Both the position numbers and the translations under genes were made by a program. Below the pieces are notes generated by a model, which worked only from the letters and a program-made list of their open reading frames with translations, was not told the origin of the DNA and made no database searches. Positions 30,950-39,940 of a DNA stretch of 64,000 nucleotides are shown piece after piece. Source of the stretch: Streptomyces caelestis. GTDB taxonomy: Bacteria > Actinomycetota > Actinomycetes > Streptomycetales > Streptomycetaceae. The stretch spans positions 2,480,001 through 2,544,000 of the forward strand of contig NZ_JACHNE010000001.1 in assembly GCF_014205255.1 (NCBI RefSeq), read 5' to 3'. Each line of letters starts with the position of its first letter. The stretch's first letter is position 1.

Positions 30950-31780
30950 ATGGGTGACTCGACCGTGACGACGCTGGACGGCCGGAAAGCGGCCGTTCCG
31001 GACCCGGTCGCGGCCGATCCGGGACAGGGCCTCCTCCCCCGGCTGCGCACCCCCCGCCGGCCCCGGTTCTGGTTCGAGATCCTGCTGATCGCGATGAGCT
31101 ACTGGACGTACTCGCTCGTCCGGAACGCCGTGCCCGAGCAGAAGGCCGAGGCGCTGCGCAACGCCGACTGGATCTGGCAGGCCGAGCACCGGCTGGGCAT
31201 CGCCATCGAGGACTCGGTCAATCACGCCGTGAACTCGGTGACTTGGCTGATCATCGGCATGAACTACTACTACGCGACGCTGCACTTCTTGGTGACGCTG
31301 GGTGTGCTGGTGTGGCTGTACCGTCGCCACCCCGGCCGGTACGCGGCGACCCGCCTGGTGCTGTTCGCGACGACCGCCGTCGCCCTGGCCGGTTACTACC
31401 TGTATCCGCTGGCGCCCCCACGGCTGATGAACGGCGGCGACTTCGTCGACACCGTCATGGTCCACCAGACCTGGGGGTCGATGGCGTCCGGCGACCTGAA
31501 ACACATGTCCAACCAGTACGCCGCGATGCCCTCCATGCACATCGGCTGGTCCGTGTGGTGCGGCCTGACGATCTTCGTCCTGGCGACGATCCCCTGGGTG
31601 CGGGTGCTGGGTCTGCTGTACCCGGCGCTGACGCTGGTCGTCATCGTCGCCACGGCCAACCATTTCTGGCTGGATGCGGTCGGTGGCATGCTCTGCCTGG
31701 GCTTCGGGTTCGCGGTGGCCGGGGTCTGGTACGGGAGGCAGCCGTACACGCTGCCGCAGGTGGTACCGGCCAGACTGTGA
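30950..31780 (+). CDS. PAP2-superfamily membrane phosphatase/inositol-phosphoceramide-synthase-like protein
   Basis: A 276-residue polytopic membrane protein with about six membrane segments. The PAP2 C2 and C3 motifs are PSMHIGWSVWCG and ANHFWLDAVGG, with their catalytic His residues, and a conserved GYYLYPLAPPRLM loop. These enzymes hydrolyse or transfer phosphate on lipid or isoprenoid headgroups on the membrane's outer face. The start is the ATG at 30950 (GTG two codons earlier is possible). The gene is downstream of malR but not obviously part of its function. Confidence 0.8.
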   Translation: MGDSTVTTLDGRKAAVPDPVAADPGQGLLPRLRTPRRPRFWFEILLIAMSYWTYSLVRNAVPEQKAEALRNADWIWQAEHRLGIAIEDSVNHAVNSVTWLIIGMNYYYATLHFLVTLGVLVWLYRRHPGRYAATRLVLFATTAVALAGYYLYPLAPPRLMNGGDFVDTVMVHQTWGSMASGDLKHMSNQYAAMPSMHIGWSVWCGLTIFVLATIPWVRVLGLLYPALTLVVIVATANHFWLDAVGGMLCLGFGFAVAGVWYGRQPYTLPQVVPARL

Positions 31781-31818
31781 CCCGGGCGGCGGCGCCGCCG
31801 GTCAGCCCGGCGCGTGCC

Positions 31819-31870
31819 CGACGCCGCGCCCCTGGGTGTGCGGGCCGTGGCAACCACGGCGCGGGCGTCG
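31819..31870. terminator. stem-loop after the PAP2 gene
   Basis: CGACGCCGCGCC pairs with GGCGC-g-GGCGTCG (12 pairs, one bulge) around a nested CCGTGG/CCACGG. It lies 39 bp past the stop codon. No other coding feature is seen in 31781-31939. Confidence 0.45.
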
Positions 31871-31939
31871 TAGGGGCCGTGTGCGCCGGCCGCGGTGAGA
31901 GCCGGGCCGGTCGCGTGGGCGGAGTGGCCGTCGTAGATC

Positions 31940-32017
31940 ATGCGGGAGGTCTGCGAGGACTTCGAGGCCGAGCTGAAGCAGTTCAACGGCGAACACGGTC
32001 ACGTGCACCTGCTGGTG
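31940..32017 (+). pseudogene. remnant of IS200/IS605 TnpA transposase
   Basis: Reads MREVCEDFEAELKQFNGEHG then HVHLLV, which is the internal block around the HUH (here HVH) motif of IS200/IS605-type Y1 transposases. Sequence before and after does not continue in frame, so only a fragment of about 26 codons remains, with no catalytic Tyr. Ends of the element were not found. It sits directly before the glnE terminator. Confidence 0.6.
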
Positions 32018-32054
32018 CGCTGCGGGACGGCGCGCTGCACAAGATCAGACGCAC

Positions 32055-32106
32055 GGCCGACCGTTAGGGCCCTTCTGACGGATCAGAAGGGCCCTAACGG
32101 TCGGCC
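32055..32106. terminator. very strong terminator at the glnE 3' end
   Basis: A perfect 24-bp stem (left arm 32055-32078, core TTAGGGCCCTTCTGA) closes on a 4-nt loop CGGA. The right arm includes the glnE stop codon (TAG at 32094-32096 on minus). It should terminate glnE and anything arriving from the left. Confidence 0.85.
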
Positions 32107-35100
32107 ACTCCGTAGAACAGCTCGTCCACCACGGCCCGGGCCCGGCGCGCCGTCCGCCGGTACGCGTCGAGCATGTCGCCGGCATGGCCGGGGCCGTACC
32201 CCAGGTAGCGTCCCACGGCGGCGAGTTCACGGGGCTCCGTGGGGAACGTGTCACCGGCCCGGCCGCGCACCAGCATGACCGCGTTGCGGACGCGGGTCGC
32301 GAGGACCCAGGCCTCGTCCAGGATGGCCGCGTCCTCGTCCCCGATGAGACCGGCCGTACGGGCGGCGGCCAGGGCCTCGCGCGTGCGGGTCGTGCGCAGG
32401 CCCGGCTCGGCCGCGCCGTGCCGCAGTTGCAGCAGCTGCACCGTCCACTCCACGTCCGACAGACCGCCCGGGCCCAGCTTGGCGTGCAGCTTGGGGTCGG
32501 CGCCCCGCGGCAGCCGCTCGGACTCCATACGGGCCTTCAGCCGCCGGATCTCGCGGACGGCCTCGTCGGCGAGCCCGTCGGCCGGGTAGCGCAGCGGGTC
32601 GATCAGCTCGATGAAGCGGCGGCCCAGGTCCTCGTCCCCGGCGACGGGTTCGGCCCGCAGCAGCGCGTGCGACTCCCAGGTCAGGGACCACCGGCGGTAG
32701 TAGGCCGCGTACGAGGTGAGGGTCCGCACGAGCGGGCCGGACTTGCCCTCCGGGCGCAGGTCGGCGTCGATGAGGAGGGGCGGGTCGGCGCTGGGGATCT
32801 GGAGCAGCCGGCGCATCTCGGAGACGACCTTGTTGGCGGCCTGCCCGGCCTCCCGCTCGTCGACGCCGTCGCGCGGCTCGTGCACGAACAGCACGTCCGC
32901 GTCGGAGCCGTAGCCCAGCTCATGGCCGCCGAACCGGCCCATGGCGATGATCGCGAACCGGGTGGGCAGGCTGTCCCCCCACCCTCCCCCACTCTCGACT
33001 TCGCTCGAGCGGGGGGACCCCCATCGCACGACCGCGCGGAGCGTGCCGGCGAGGGTCGCGGCCGTCAGGTCCGACACCGCGCCGCCGACCCGGTCCACCA
33101 GGGCGCCCTGGTCGGGCTCGGCGGCCTGCTCCTCGGTGCCGTAGGAGCCGACGATGTCGGCGGCGGCCGTACGGAACAGCTCACGGCGGCGCACCCCACG
33201 GGCGGCCGTGACCGCCTGAGCGGCCCCGTCGGCCCGGTTCACCGCGGCGAGTATCTCCTGCTCCAGGTGGGCGCGGGAGCGCGGCTCCAGGCCGCCGCCG
33301 TCCCCGTCACCGAGCAGCGCCACCGCCTCCGGGGCGCGCATCAGCAGGTCGGGCGCGAGCCGGCCGGCGGACAGCACGCGGGCGAGGTTCTGCGCGGCGG
33401 CGCCCTCGTCCCGCAGCAGCCGCAGGTACCAGGGCGTCTTGCCGAGCGCGTCCGACACCTTGCGGAAGTTGAGCAGACCCGCGTCCGGGTCGGCCGAGTC
33501 GGCGAACCAGCCCAGCATGACGGGCAGCAGGGTGCGCTGGATGGCGGCCTTGCGGGTGACGCCGGACGCCAGTGCCTCCAGGTGGCGCAGGGCGGAGGCC
33601 GGGTCGGCGTAACCGAGGGCGACCATCCGCTCCCGGGCCGCCTCGGGGCTCAGCCGGGCCTCGCCGGTGGCGAGTTGGGCGACCGCGTCGAGCAGTGGCC
33701 GGTAGAACAGCTTCTCGTGCAGGCGCCGTACGACGGTGGCGTGCCGCTTCCACTCGCGGAGCAGCTCGGCGATCGGGTCGGTGCGCAGGCCCAGGGAACG
33801 GCCGATGCGGCGCAGCTCGGCCTCGTCCTCGGGCACGAGATGGGTGCGCCGCAGCCGGAACAGCTGGATCCGGTGCTCCATGGAGCGCAGGAAGCGGTAG
33901 GCCTCGTCGAGCTGGGCGGCGTCGGTCCGGCCGACGTACCCGCCGGCGGCGAGGGCCTTCAGCGCGTCGAGGGTGGTGCCGCTGCGCAGCGAGGTGTCGG
34001 CCCGGCCGTGCACAAGCTGGAGCAGCTGCACGGCGAACTCGACGTCCCTGAGTCCGCCCGGGCCCAGCTTCAGCTGGCGGTCGACCTCCGCGACGGGGAT
34101 GTTCTCCACGACCCGGCGGCGCATCTTCTGCACGTCGGGGACGAAGTTCTCGCGCTCGGCGGCCTTCCACACCAGCGGCTGGACGGCGGCGACGTACTCC
34201 TCGCCGAGGTCGAGGTCGCCGGCCACCGGGCGGGCCTTGAGCAGCGCCTGGAACTCCCAGGTCTTGGCCCAGCGCTGGTAGTAGGCGAGGTGGCTGGAGA
34301 GTGTCCGCACGAGCGGACCGTTTCTTCCCTCGGGCCGGAGGTTGGCGTCCACGGGCCAGATGGACCCCTCGACCGTCGTCTCCGAGCAGATCCGCATCAT
34401 GTGCGAGGCGAGCCGGGTCGCGGCGCGGATGGCCTTGGTCTCGTCGGCGCCCTCGACGGCCTCCCCGACGAAGATGACGTCCACGTCGGAGACGTAGTTC
34501 AGCTCGTGGCCGCCGCACTTGCCCATCGCGACGACCGCGAGCCGGCACAGGGCGGCGTCCTCGGGCGCGGCGGCCCCGGCGAGGCCGAGGGCGGCGCGCA
34601 GGGTGGCGGTGGCCAGGTCGGCGAGCTCGGCGGCGGACTCGGCGACACCGGTGGTGCCGCACACGTCCCGGGCGGCGATGGACAGCAGGCAGCGCCGGTA
34701 GGCGACGCGCAGGGAGACGGGATCGGTGGCCTGCGCGAGACCGGCCTCGAACTCCTCCACCCCGGGGTGCAGGTCGTGCGCCTCGTACATGACGAGCGCC
34801 TGCCAGTCGTCCGGGTGCCGGGTGAGGTGGTCGGCGAGGGCGGTGGAGGCGCCGAGCACACCGAGCAGCCGGTCGCGCAGCGGCTTGGACGAGATCAGCG
34901 TGTCGAGCAGTTCCCGGCGGGCACCGGGCTCCGCCTGGGCCTCCAGCAGCCGGACCAGCCCGAGCAGCGCGAGATCGGGGTCGGCGGTGGCGCCCAGCGC
35001 GTCCAGCAGCACCGGGTCGTCGCGCAGGGGCGCGAGTTCGGGGCTGTCCAGGAGCCGCTCGGCGGCGGAGGCGTCGGTGAAGCCGTGCCGCAGCAGCCGC

Positions 35101-35138
35101 GTGAAGGTACTGCTCCTGCGCCCCGGCACCGCCGTCAT
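32094..35138 (-). CDS. glnE: bifunctional glutamine synthetase adenylyltransferase/adenylyl-removing enzyme
   Basis: A 1014-residue enzyme that adenylylates and de-adenylylates glutamine synthetase GlnA and so tunes nitrogen assimilation. It has two nucleotidyltransferase halves: GKCGGHELNYVSDVDVIFVG (adenylyl-removing) and GRFGGHELGYGSDADVLFVH (adenylyl-transferase). Both are followed by DANLRPEGRNGPLVRT and DADLRPEGKSGPLVRT blocks. Length fits actinobacterial GlnE. Residues about 706-722 (RWGSPRSSEVESGGGWGD) are encoded by a palindromic repeat inserted in frame before the second half. The start is the ATG at 35138, as MTAVPGRRSS. Confidence 0.93.
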   Translation of the reverse strand: MTAVPGRRSSTFTRLLRHGFTDASAAERLLDSPELAPLRDDPVLLDALGATADPDLALLGLVRLLEAQAEPGARRELLDTLISSKPLRDRLLGVLGASTALADHLTRHPDDWQALVMYEAHDLHPGVEEFEAGLAQATDPVSLRVAYRRCLLSIAARDVCGTTGVAESAAELADLATATLRAALGLAGAAAPEDAALCRLAVVAMGKCGGHELNYVSDVDVIFVGEAVEGADETKAIRAATRLASHMMRICSETTVEGSIWPVDANLRPEGRNGPLVRTLSSHLAYYQRWAKTWEFQALLKARPVAGDLDLGEEYVAAVQPLVWKAAERENFVPDVQKMRRRVVENIPVAEVDRQLKLGPGGLRDVEFAVQLLQLVHGRADTSLRSGTTLDALKALAAGGYVGRTDAAQLDEAYRFLRSMEHRIQLFRLRRTHLVPEDEAELRRIGRSLGLRTDPIAELLREWKRHATVVRRLHEKLFYRPLLDAVAQLATGEARLSPEAARERMVALGYADPASALRHLEALASGVTRKAAIQRTLLPVMLGWFADSADPDAGLLNFRKVSDALGKTPWYLRLLRDEGAAAQNLARVLSAGRLAPDLLMRAPEAVALLGDGDGGGLEPRSRAHLEQEILAAVNRADGAAQAVTAARGVRRRELFRTAAADIVGSYGTEEQAAEPDQGALVDRVGGAVSDLTAATLAGTLRAVVRWGSPRSSEVESGGGWGDSLPTRFAIIAMGRFGGHELGYGSDADVLFVHEPRDGVDEREAGQAANKVVSEMRRLLQIPSADPPLLIDADLRPEGKSGPLVRTLTSYAAYYRRWSLTWESHALLRAEPVAGDEDLGRRFIELIDPLRYPADGLADEAVREIRRLKARMESERLPRGADPKLHAKLGPGGLSDVEWTVQLLQLRHGAAEPGLRTTRTREALAAARTAGLIGDEDAAILDEAWVLATRVRNAVMLVRGRAGDTFPTEPRELAAVGRYLGYGPGHAGDMLDAYRRTARRARAVVDELFYGVADR
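32974..33023. repeat. palindromic repeat inserted in-frame in glnE
   Basis: Within glnE, CCCCC-act-CTCGA-cttcgc-TCGAG-c-GGGGGG forms a hairpin at 32986-33016, and GGGGGGACCCCC follows. The pattern resembles the short GC-rich palindromic elements that are dispersed, usually between genes, in Streptomyces genomes. Here it encodes a Gly/Ser-rich loop. Confidence 0.65.
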
Positions 35139-35318
35139 CCGGACCTCCCTCACTCTTCCTCGGACTTGCATCGGACTTGCATCGGATCAAGGTCGTACGG
35201 CTTTGAGCCTAACCGCAGAGCCCGGGGGAAGCGCCGATGAGTTCGGTGCGCGGACGGGGTCTGCACCTGTGAAGCCACAAGGCCGGGAGAAGCGAAGCCA
35301 CAGGCCGGGAGGACGCTC

Positions 35319-35831
35319 ATGACCACCTTGCACCCCGAGACCCGTCTCGATCCGCGCTACAGCGACGAGACGGCCACCGCGACCGACTGGCAGGAGGCCG
35401 AGGCGCGGCTCGCGGCCGCCGAACTGTTCTGGATCACGACGGTACGACCCGACGGCCGTCCGCACGTGACCCCGCTGCCGGCGGTCTGGTCGGACGGCGC
35501 CCTGCACTTCTGCACGGGCCCGGAGGAGCGCAAGGCGAGGAACCTCGCCGAGAACCCGCACGTCGTGCTGACCACCGGCACGAACACCTGGAACAAGGGC
35601 TACGACCTGGTGGTCGAGGGCGAGGCGGCGCGCGTGACCGACGACGGGCGCCTACGCGAACTGGCCGCCGCGTGGGAGGCGAAGTACGGCAGCTTCTGGC
35701 ACTTCGAGGTACGGGAGGGCTATTTCCGCCACGGCGCGGGACACGCGGCCGTCTACGCGGTGGCGCCGCGCACCGTTTTCGGCTTCCGTAAGGGGGAGCC
35801 GTTCAGCCAGACGAGGTGGCGGTTCACCTGA
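35319..35831 (+). CDS. pyridoxamine 5'-phosphate oxidase-fold flavin-binding protein
   Basis: A 170-residue PNPOx-like split-barrel protein (LAAAELFWITTVRPDGRPHV, ALHFCTGPEERKARNLAENP). Such proteins bind FMN or F420 and act as oxidoreductases or quenchers. It is 22 bp from the downstream VOC gene, so probably one operon. The substrate is unknown. Confidence 0.8.
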   Translation: MTTLHPETRLDPRYSDETATATDWQEAEARLAAAELFWITTVRPDGRPHVTPLPAVWSDGALHFCTGPEERKARNLAENPHVVLTTGTNTWNKGYDLVVEGEAARVTDDGRLRELAAAWEAKYGSFWHFEVREGYFRHGAGHAAVYAVAPRTVFGFRKGEPFSQTRWRFT

Positions 35832-35853
35832 TGCCTGACGAAGGAGTCATGCC

Positions 35854-36300
35854 ATGGACTTCACGCTCGAAGTCGTCCCGCTGCCCGTCACCGACATCGA
35901 CCGTGCCCGGGACTTCTACCGGGACAAGGTCGGCTTCCACGTCGACATCGACCAGGAGGTCATGCCCGGGATGCGGATCGTCCAGCTGACCCCTCCGGGT
36001 TCCGGCTGCTCGATCGCCCTCGGCGACTCGATCTGGGAGATGACACCCGGCCCCGCCCCGGCGCCCGGCTCCTACCAGGGCCTGCAACTGTGCGTCGCCG
36101 ACATCAAGGCGGCCCACGCGGAACTCGTCGAACGCGGCCTGGACGTCTCGGAGCCGGTCCAGTACGCCCCCGACGACGGCGCCACGTTCATGCACTTCCA
36201 GGACCCGGACGGCAACGGCTGGGCGATCCAGGAGTACCGCCGCCGGGCTACGGAGCCGCTGCACCAGGTGCTGGCGGACCAGAAGCGGCAGCAGGGCTGA
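35854..36300 (+). CDS. VOC (glyoxalase/bleomycin-resistance) family protein
   Basis: A 148-residue VOC-fold protein (VVPLPVTDIDRARDFYRDKV, GFHVDIDQEVMPG and FMHFQDPDGNGWAIQEYRRR). These metal-dependent folds serve in dioxygenase, isomerase or resistance functions. GGAG lies upstream of the ATG. It ends the operon with the PNPOx gene. Confidence 0.82.
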   Translation: MDFTLEVVPLPVTDIDRARDFYRDKVGFHVDIDQEVMPGMRIVQLTPPGSGCSIALGDSIWEMTPGPAPAPGSYQGLQLCVADIKAAHAELVERGLDVSEPVQYAPDDGATFMHFQDPDGNGWAIQEYRRRATEPLHQVLADQKRQQG

Positions 36301-36339
36301 CGGCAGCGGTCGTGATGCGCGTGACCGCCGGCCGGGTCA

Positions 36340-36430
36340 GCTGACGGCTGTGCGGCTCGGTGTCGAGGAGGAGCTTGACGCCCGGGCCGATCTGGCAGTC
36401 CTCGCCGATGGTGATCGGAGCCGCATCGCC
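36340..36430 (-). pseudogene. remnant of a hexapeptide (LbetaH) sugar O-acetyltransferase
   Basis: In one minus-strand frame the sequence reads AAPITIGEDCQIGPGVKLLL then DTEPHSRQL, the left-handed beta-helix segment of maltose-type O-acetyltransferases. It continues on neither side as a full gene. Likely a decay product left between the VOC and sigma-factor genes. Confidence 0.45.
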
Positions 36431-36498
36431 CACCTGCTGCCGTCGGGCGATCTCGCGCGGGCACCCGCCCCCGGCGTGATGCCGATGCCCAGTGCGGC

Positions 36499-37647
36499 TC
36501 AGCCGCCGTCCCGGCGGGAGTTGATGCGCGCGGCCTGGCGGGTCAGATGGTTGCGTTCGGCCAGGTTGGGTGCCTTCTGGGCGGCCTCGGTGTACAGGCG
36601 GGCCGCCGTCGTCAGATCGCCGTCGCGCTCGTGGAGGTAGGCCGCCACCGCGGTGTGGCGGGGCAGTGAGGCGTCCAGCGCCGCGAGCGCCGCCAGCCCG
36701 GCGCGTGGTCCGTCGGCCTCGCCGACGGCGACCGCCCGGTTGAGCCGGACGACCGGGCTGTCGGTCAGGCGCGTGAGCTCGTCGTACCACTCGACGATCT
36801 GCACCCAGTCGGTCTCCTCGGCCGTGGGCGCGTCGGCGTGCAGGGCGGCGATGGCGGCCTGGGCCTGGAACTCGCCCAGCCGGTCGCGGGCGAGGGCCGC
36901 CTGGAGGATCCCGACGCCCTCGGCGATCAGCTTCGTGTCCCAGCGGCCGCGGTCCTGCTCGGCGAGCGGCACCAGGCTGCCGTCGGGCGCGGTCCGGGCG
37001 GCACGCCGGGCGTGGTGGAGCAGCATGAGCGCGAGCAGCCCGGCCACCTCCGGGTGGTCGCTCGCGGCGGCGAGCTGCCGGGTGAGCCGGATGGCCTCGG
37101 CGGCGAGGTCGACGTCCCCGGAGTAGCCCTCGTTGAAGACCAGGTAGAGGACGCGCAGCACGGTGGCCACGTCGCCGGGCTGGTCGAACCGTACGCCCGA
37201 GACGGTGCGCTTGGCCCGGCTGATGCGCTGCGCCATGGTCGCCTCGGGCACCAGGTAGGCCTGGGCGATCTGGCGGGTGGTGAGCCCGCCGACGGCGCGC
37301 AGCGTGAGCGCGACCGCGGACGACGGTGTCAGCGACGGGTGGGCGCACAGGAAGTAGAGCTGGAGCGTGTCGACCACGGCGGGCGCGGGCCCGGGCGCCG
37401 GCTCCTCCTCGACGAGGTCCTGCCGCCGGCGGCGGGCGGCGTCCGAGCGGGCCGCGTCGAGGAACTTGCGCCAGGCCACGGTGACCAGCCAGCCCTTCGG
37501 GTCCCGTGGAGGGTCGGCCGGCCAGACGCGGACGGCCTCGACCAGCGCGTCCTGAACGGCGTCCTCGGCCGCCGCGAAGTCGGCTCCGCGGCGGACGAGG
37601 ACGGCGAGCACACTCGGTGTGAGGCTCCTGAGCAGGACCTCGTCCAT
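36499..37647 (-). CDS. ECF42-type RNA polymerase sigma factor
   Basis: A 382-residue sigma factor with N-terminal regions 2 and 4 (FAAAEDAVQDALVEAVRVWP, TTRQIAQAYLVPEATMAQRI) and a long C-terminal TPR-like extension (DUF6596), as in the ECF42 group. The members are encoded with a DGPF (YCII-related) protein, here immediately upstream. The start is the ATG at 37647, 9 bp past the DGPF stop. A GTG overlapping that stop is possible. No anti-sigma factor is present, as is usual for ECF42. Confidence 0.88.
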   Translation of the reverse strand: MDEVLLRSLTPSVLAVLVRRGADFAAAEDAVQDALVEAVRVWPADPPRDPKGWLVTVAWRKFLDAARSDAARRRRQDLVEEEPAPGPAPAVVDTLQLYFLCAHPSLTPSSAVALTLRAVGGLTTRQIAQAYLVPEATMAQRISRAKRTVSGVRFDQPGDVATVLRVLYLVFNEGYSGDVDLAAEAIRLTRQLAAASDHPEVAGLLALMLLHHARRAARTAPDGSLVPLAEQDRGRWDTKLIAEGVGILQAALARDRLGEFQAQAAIAALHADAPTAEETDWVQIVEWYDELTRLTDSPVVRLNRAVAVGEADGPRAGLAALAALDASLPRHTAVAAYLHERDGDLTTAARLYTEAAQKAPNLAERNHLTRQAARINSRRDGG

Positions 37648-37655
37648 CGGAGGGG

Positions 37656-38063
37656 TCACTCCGTGATGGTGGGAGACACGCCGTAGAACGGGCGCAGCTC
37701 CAGCCACTCGTGGATCGGCTTGCCGCCCGCCCCAGGAGCGGCCGACAGCTCCCCGGCCAGTTCGACGGCGCGCTCGTAGCTGTCGACGTCGATCACCATC
37801 CAGCCGGCGATGAGGTCCTTGGTCTCCGCGAACGGGCCGTCGGTGACCGGCGGACGTCCCTCACCGTCGTAGCGGACCCAGGTCCCCTCGGGGGCGAGCG
37901 CCTGACCATCGACGAACTCGCCGGTCTTCTCCAGCCGGGCCGCGAAGTCGTTCATGTACTGCACGTGCGCCGAGATCTCCTCCGGCGTCCACTGGTCCAT
38001 GGGCACGTCGTTGGCCGGAGCCGGGGCGCCGCGGTAGTGCTTGAGCAGCAGGTACTTGGCCAT
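37656..38063 (-). CDS. DGPF/YCII-related domain protein
   Basis: A 135-residue protein of the YCII family with the signature VTDGPFAETKDLIAGWMVID. DGPF proteins are the constant neighbours of ECF42 sigma factors and are usually their regulon members. It starts the two-gene operon with the sigma gene. Confidence 0.88.
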   Translation of the reverse strand: MAKYLLLKHYRGAPAPANDVPMDQWTPEEISAHVQYMNDFAARLEKTGEFVDGQALAPEGTWVRYDGEGRPPVTDGPFAETKDLIAGWMVIDVDSYERAVELAGELSAAPGAGGKPIHEWLELRPFYGVSPTITE

Positions 38064-38284
38064 CGTGATTCCCCTCGGTGCTGGTGCGACTCATTGTGGT
38101 CGCACTCACCCCGGGGACGGAGCCGGACGCGGGTTCTCGACATCCCCGTCCGGATTTCTTTCCGGCCCTGTCGTCGACGTCGCCCGCGAGGGCCGGACCG
38201 GATCAGCCACGAGGCGGCGGACCGGCGGCTCACGGCTGCCGGCCCGGCACCCCGTCAGGCGGACGATCCCGCCGCGACCCGCGC

Positions 38285-39646
38285 CTACAGCACCGGCAGG
38301 CTCTTCCGCAGCTCGAACGCCGTGACCTCGCTGCGGTACTCCTCCCACTCGGACTTCTTGTTGCGCAGGAAGAAGTCGAAGACGTGCTCGCCGAGGGTCT
38401 CGGCGACCAGGTCGCTGCGTTCCATCAGGGTCAGGGCCTCGCCGAGGTTCTGGGGGAGCGGCTCGATGCCCATCGCGCGGCGCTCGGCGTCGGAGAGGGC
38501 CCAGACGTCGTCCTCGGCGCCCGGCGGGAGCTCGTAGCCCTCCTCGATGCCCTTGAGGCCGGCGGCGAGGAGGACGGCGTAGGACAGGTACGGGTTCGCG
38601 CCGGAGTCCAGGGAGCGGACCTCGACCCGGGCCGAGCCCGTCTTGCCGGGCTTGTACATCGGGACGCGGACCAGCGCGGAGCGGTTGTTGTGGCCCCAGC
38701 AGATGTACGAGGGGGCCTCGCCGCCCGCGCCCGCCGTGCGCTCCGCGCCGCCCCAGATGCGCTTGTAGGAGTTGACCCACTGGTTGGTGACGGCGGAGGT
38801 CTCCGCCGCGTGCCGCAGCAGGCCCGCGATGAAGGAGCGGCCCACCTTCGAGAGCTGGTACTCCGAGCCCGACTCGTAGAAGGCGTTGCGGTCACCCTCG
38901 AAGAGGGAGAGGTGGGTGTGCATGCCGCTGCCCGGGTGCTCGGAGAACGGCTTCGGCATGAAGGTCGCCTGCACGCCCTGCTCCAGCGCCACCTGCTTCA
39001 TGACCAGGCGGAACGTCATGACGTTGTCGGCCGTGGAGAGCGCGTCGGCGTAGCGCAGGTCGATCTCCTGCTGGCCCGGGGCGCCCTCGTGGTGGGAGAA
39101 CTCGACCGAGATGCCCATCGACTCCAGCATGGTGATCGCCTGGCGGCGGAAGTCCATGCCGACGTTGGTCGGGGTGTGGTCGAAGTAGCCGGAGTTGTCG
39201 GCGGGCGTCGGACGGCTGCCGTCCAGCGGCCGGTCCTTCAGCAGGAAGAACTCGATCTCCGGGTGCGTGTAGAACGTGAAGCCCAGGTCGGAGGCGCGGG
39301 CCAGGGCGCGCTTGAGCACGTAGCGCGGGTCGGCGAAGGACGGCGAACCGTCCGGCATGAGGATGTCGCAGAACATCCGGGCCGTGCCCGGGGCCTCCGC
39401 GCGCCAGGGCAGGATCTGGAAGGTCGACGGGTCCGGCTTGGCGATCATGTCGGACTCGTAGACCCGGGCGAAGCCCTCGATGGCGGAGCCGTCGAAGCCG
39501 ATGCCCTCGTCGAAGGCCTGTTCCAGTTCGGCCGGGGCCACGGCCACGGACTTGAGGAAGCCCAGCACGTCCGTGAACCACAGGCGTACGAACCGGATGT
39601 CACGCTCCTCCAAGGTCCGGAGCACGAACTCCTGCTGCTTGTCCAT
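38285..39646 (-). CDS. glnA2: glutamine synthetase-like gamma-glutamylpolyamine synthetase GlnA2
   Basis: A 453-residue type-I glutamine-synthetase paralogue. It has the GS beta-grasp and catalytic domains: IEFFLLKDRP, SVEFSHHEGAPGQQEIDLRY (metal-binding Glu), PGSGMHTHLS, and ARVEVRSLDSGANPYLSYAV in the region of the adenylylation loop. As I recall, GlnA2 of S. coelicolor attaches glutamate to polyamines in their catabolism rather than making glutamine. I identified it by near-identity from memory. The start is the ATG at 39646 (MDKQQEF) behind GGAAG. A second ATG at 39661 lacks suitable spacing. Confidence 0.85.
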   Translation of the reverse strand: MDKQQEFVLRTLEERDIRFVRLWFTDVLGFLKSVAVAPAELEQAFDEGIGFDGSAIEGFARVYESDMIAKPDPSTFQILPWRAEAPGTARMFCDILMPDGSPSFADPRYVLKRALARASDLGFTFYTHPEIEFFLLKDRPLDGSRPTPADNSGYFDHTPTNVGMDFRRQAITMLESMGISVEFSHHEGAPGQQEIDLRYADALSTADNVMTFRLVMKQVALEQGVQATFMPKPFSEHPGSGMHTHLSLFEGDRNAFYESGSEYQLSKVGRSFIAGLLRHAAETSAVTNQWVNSYKRIWGGAERTAGAGGEAPSYICWGHNNRSALVRVPMYKPGKTGSARVEVRSLDSGANPYLSYAVLLAAGLKGIEEGYELPPGAEDDVWALSDAERRAMGIEPLPQNLGEALTLMERSDLVAETLGEHVFDFFLRNKKSEWEEYRSEVTAFELRKSLPVL

Positions 39647-39878
39647 CTTCCGCTTCCCCATCCTTGCTGGTCAGGCCGCCTGTCTTCCGTACCACGGGAG
39701 GCGGTCGGGCACCTGAGCATCCCACCACACCACCATTTCGTACGCGTTGCGCACCATGATCGCCCGGCGGGCCCGGGACCGAACGTCTCACGTACGGCGG
39801 GTGAACTGCTCTTCCGCCCATAGTGCCTGCTCGCACCGACATCCGTAACGGCCGGTTCGGTTCGCTCCCCTCCCACTT

Positions 39879-39901
39879 AATTTGCATCTCATATGCAACT
39901 T
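39879..39901. promoter_or_regulatory. NsrR-type operator upstream of hmp
   Basis: AA-TT-TGCAT-5 nt-ATGCA-AC-TT fits the 23-bp pattern AANNTGCAT...ATGCANNTT of NsrR sites. It is 39 bp upstream of the flavohemoglobin start, and an nsrR homologue is the next gene downstream. Confidence 0.68.
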
Positions 39902-39940
39902 TAAATACGGTGCGCGGCAGTCGAGTCCTGAGGAGTCCCG

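Noticed and set aside
32184..35240. 1018-residue open frame opposite glnE
   Set aside because: Mirror of glnE codons. Low-complexity Gly/Gln/Val composition and no recognisable domain.
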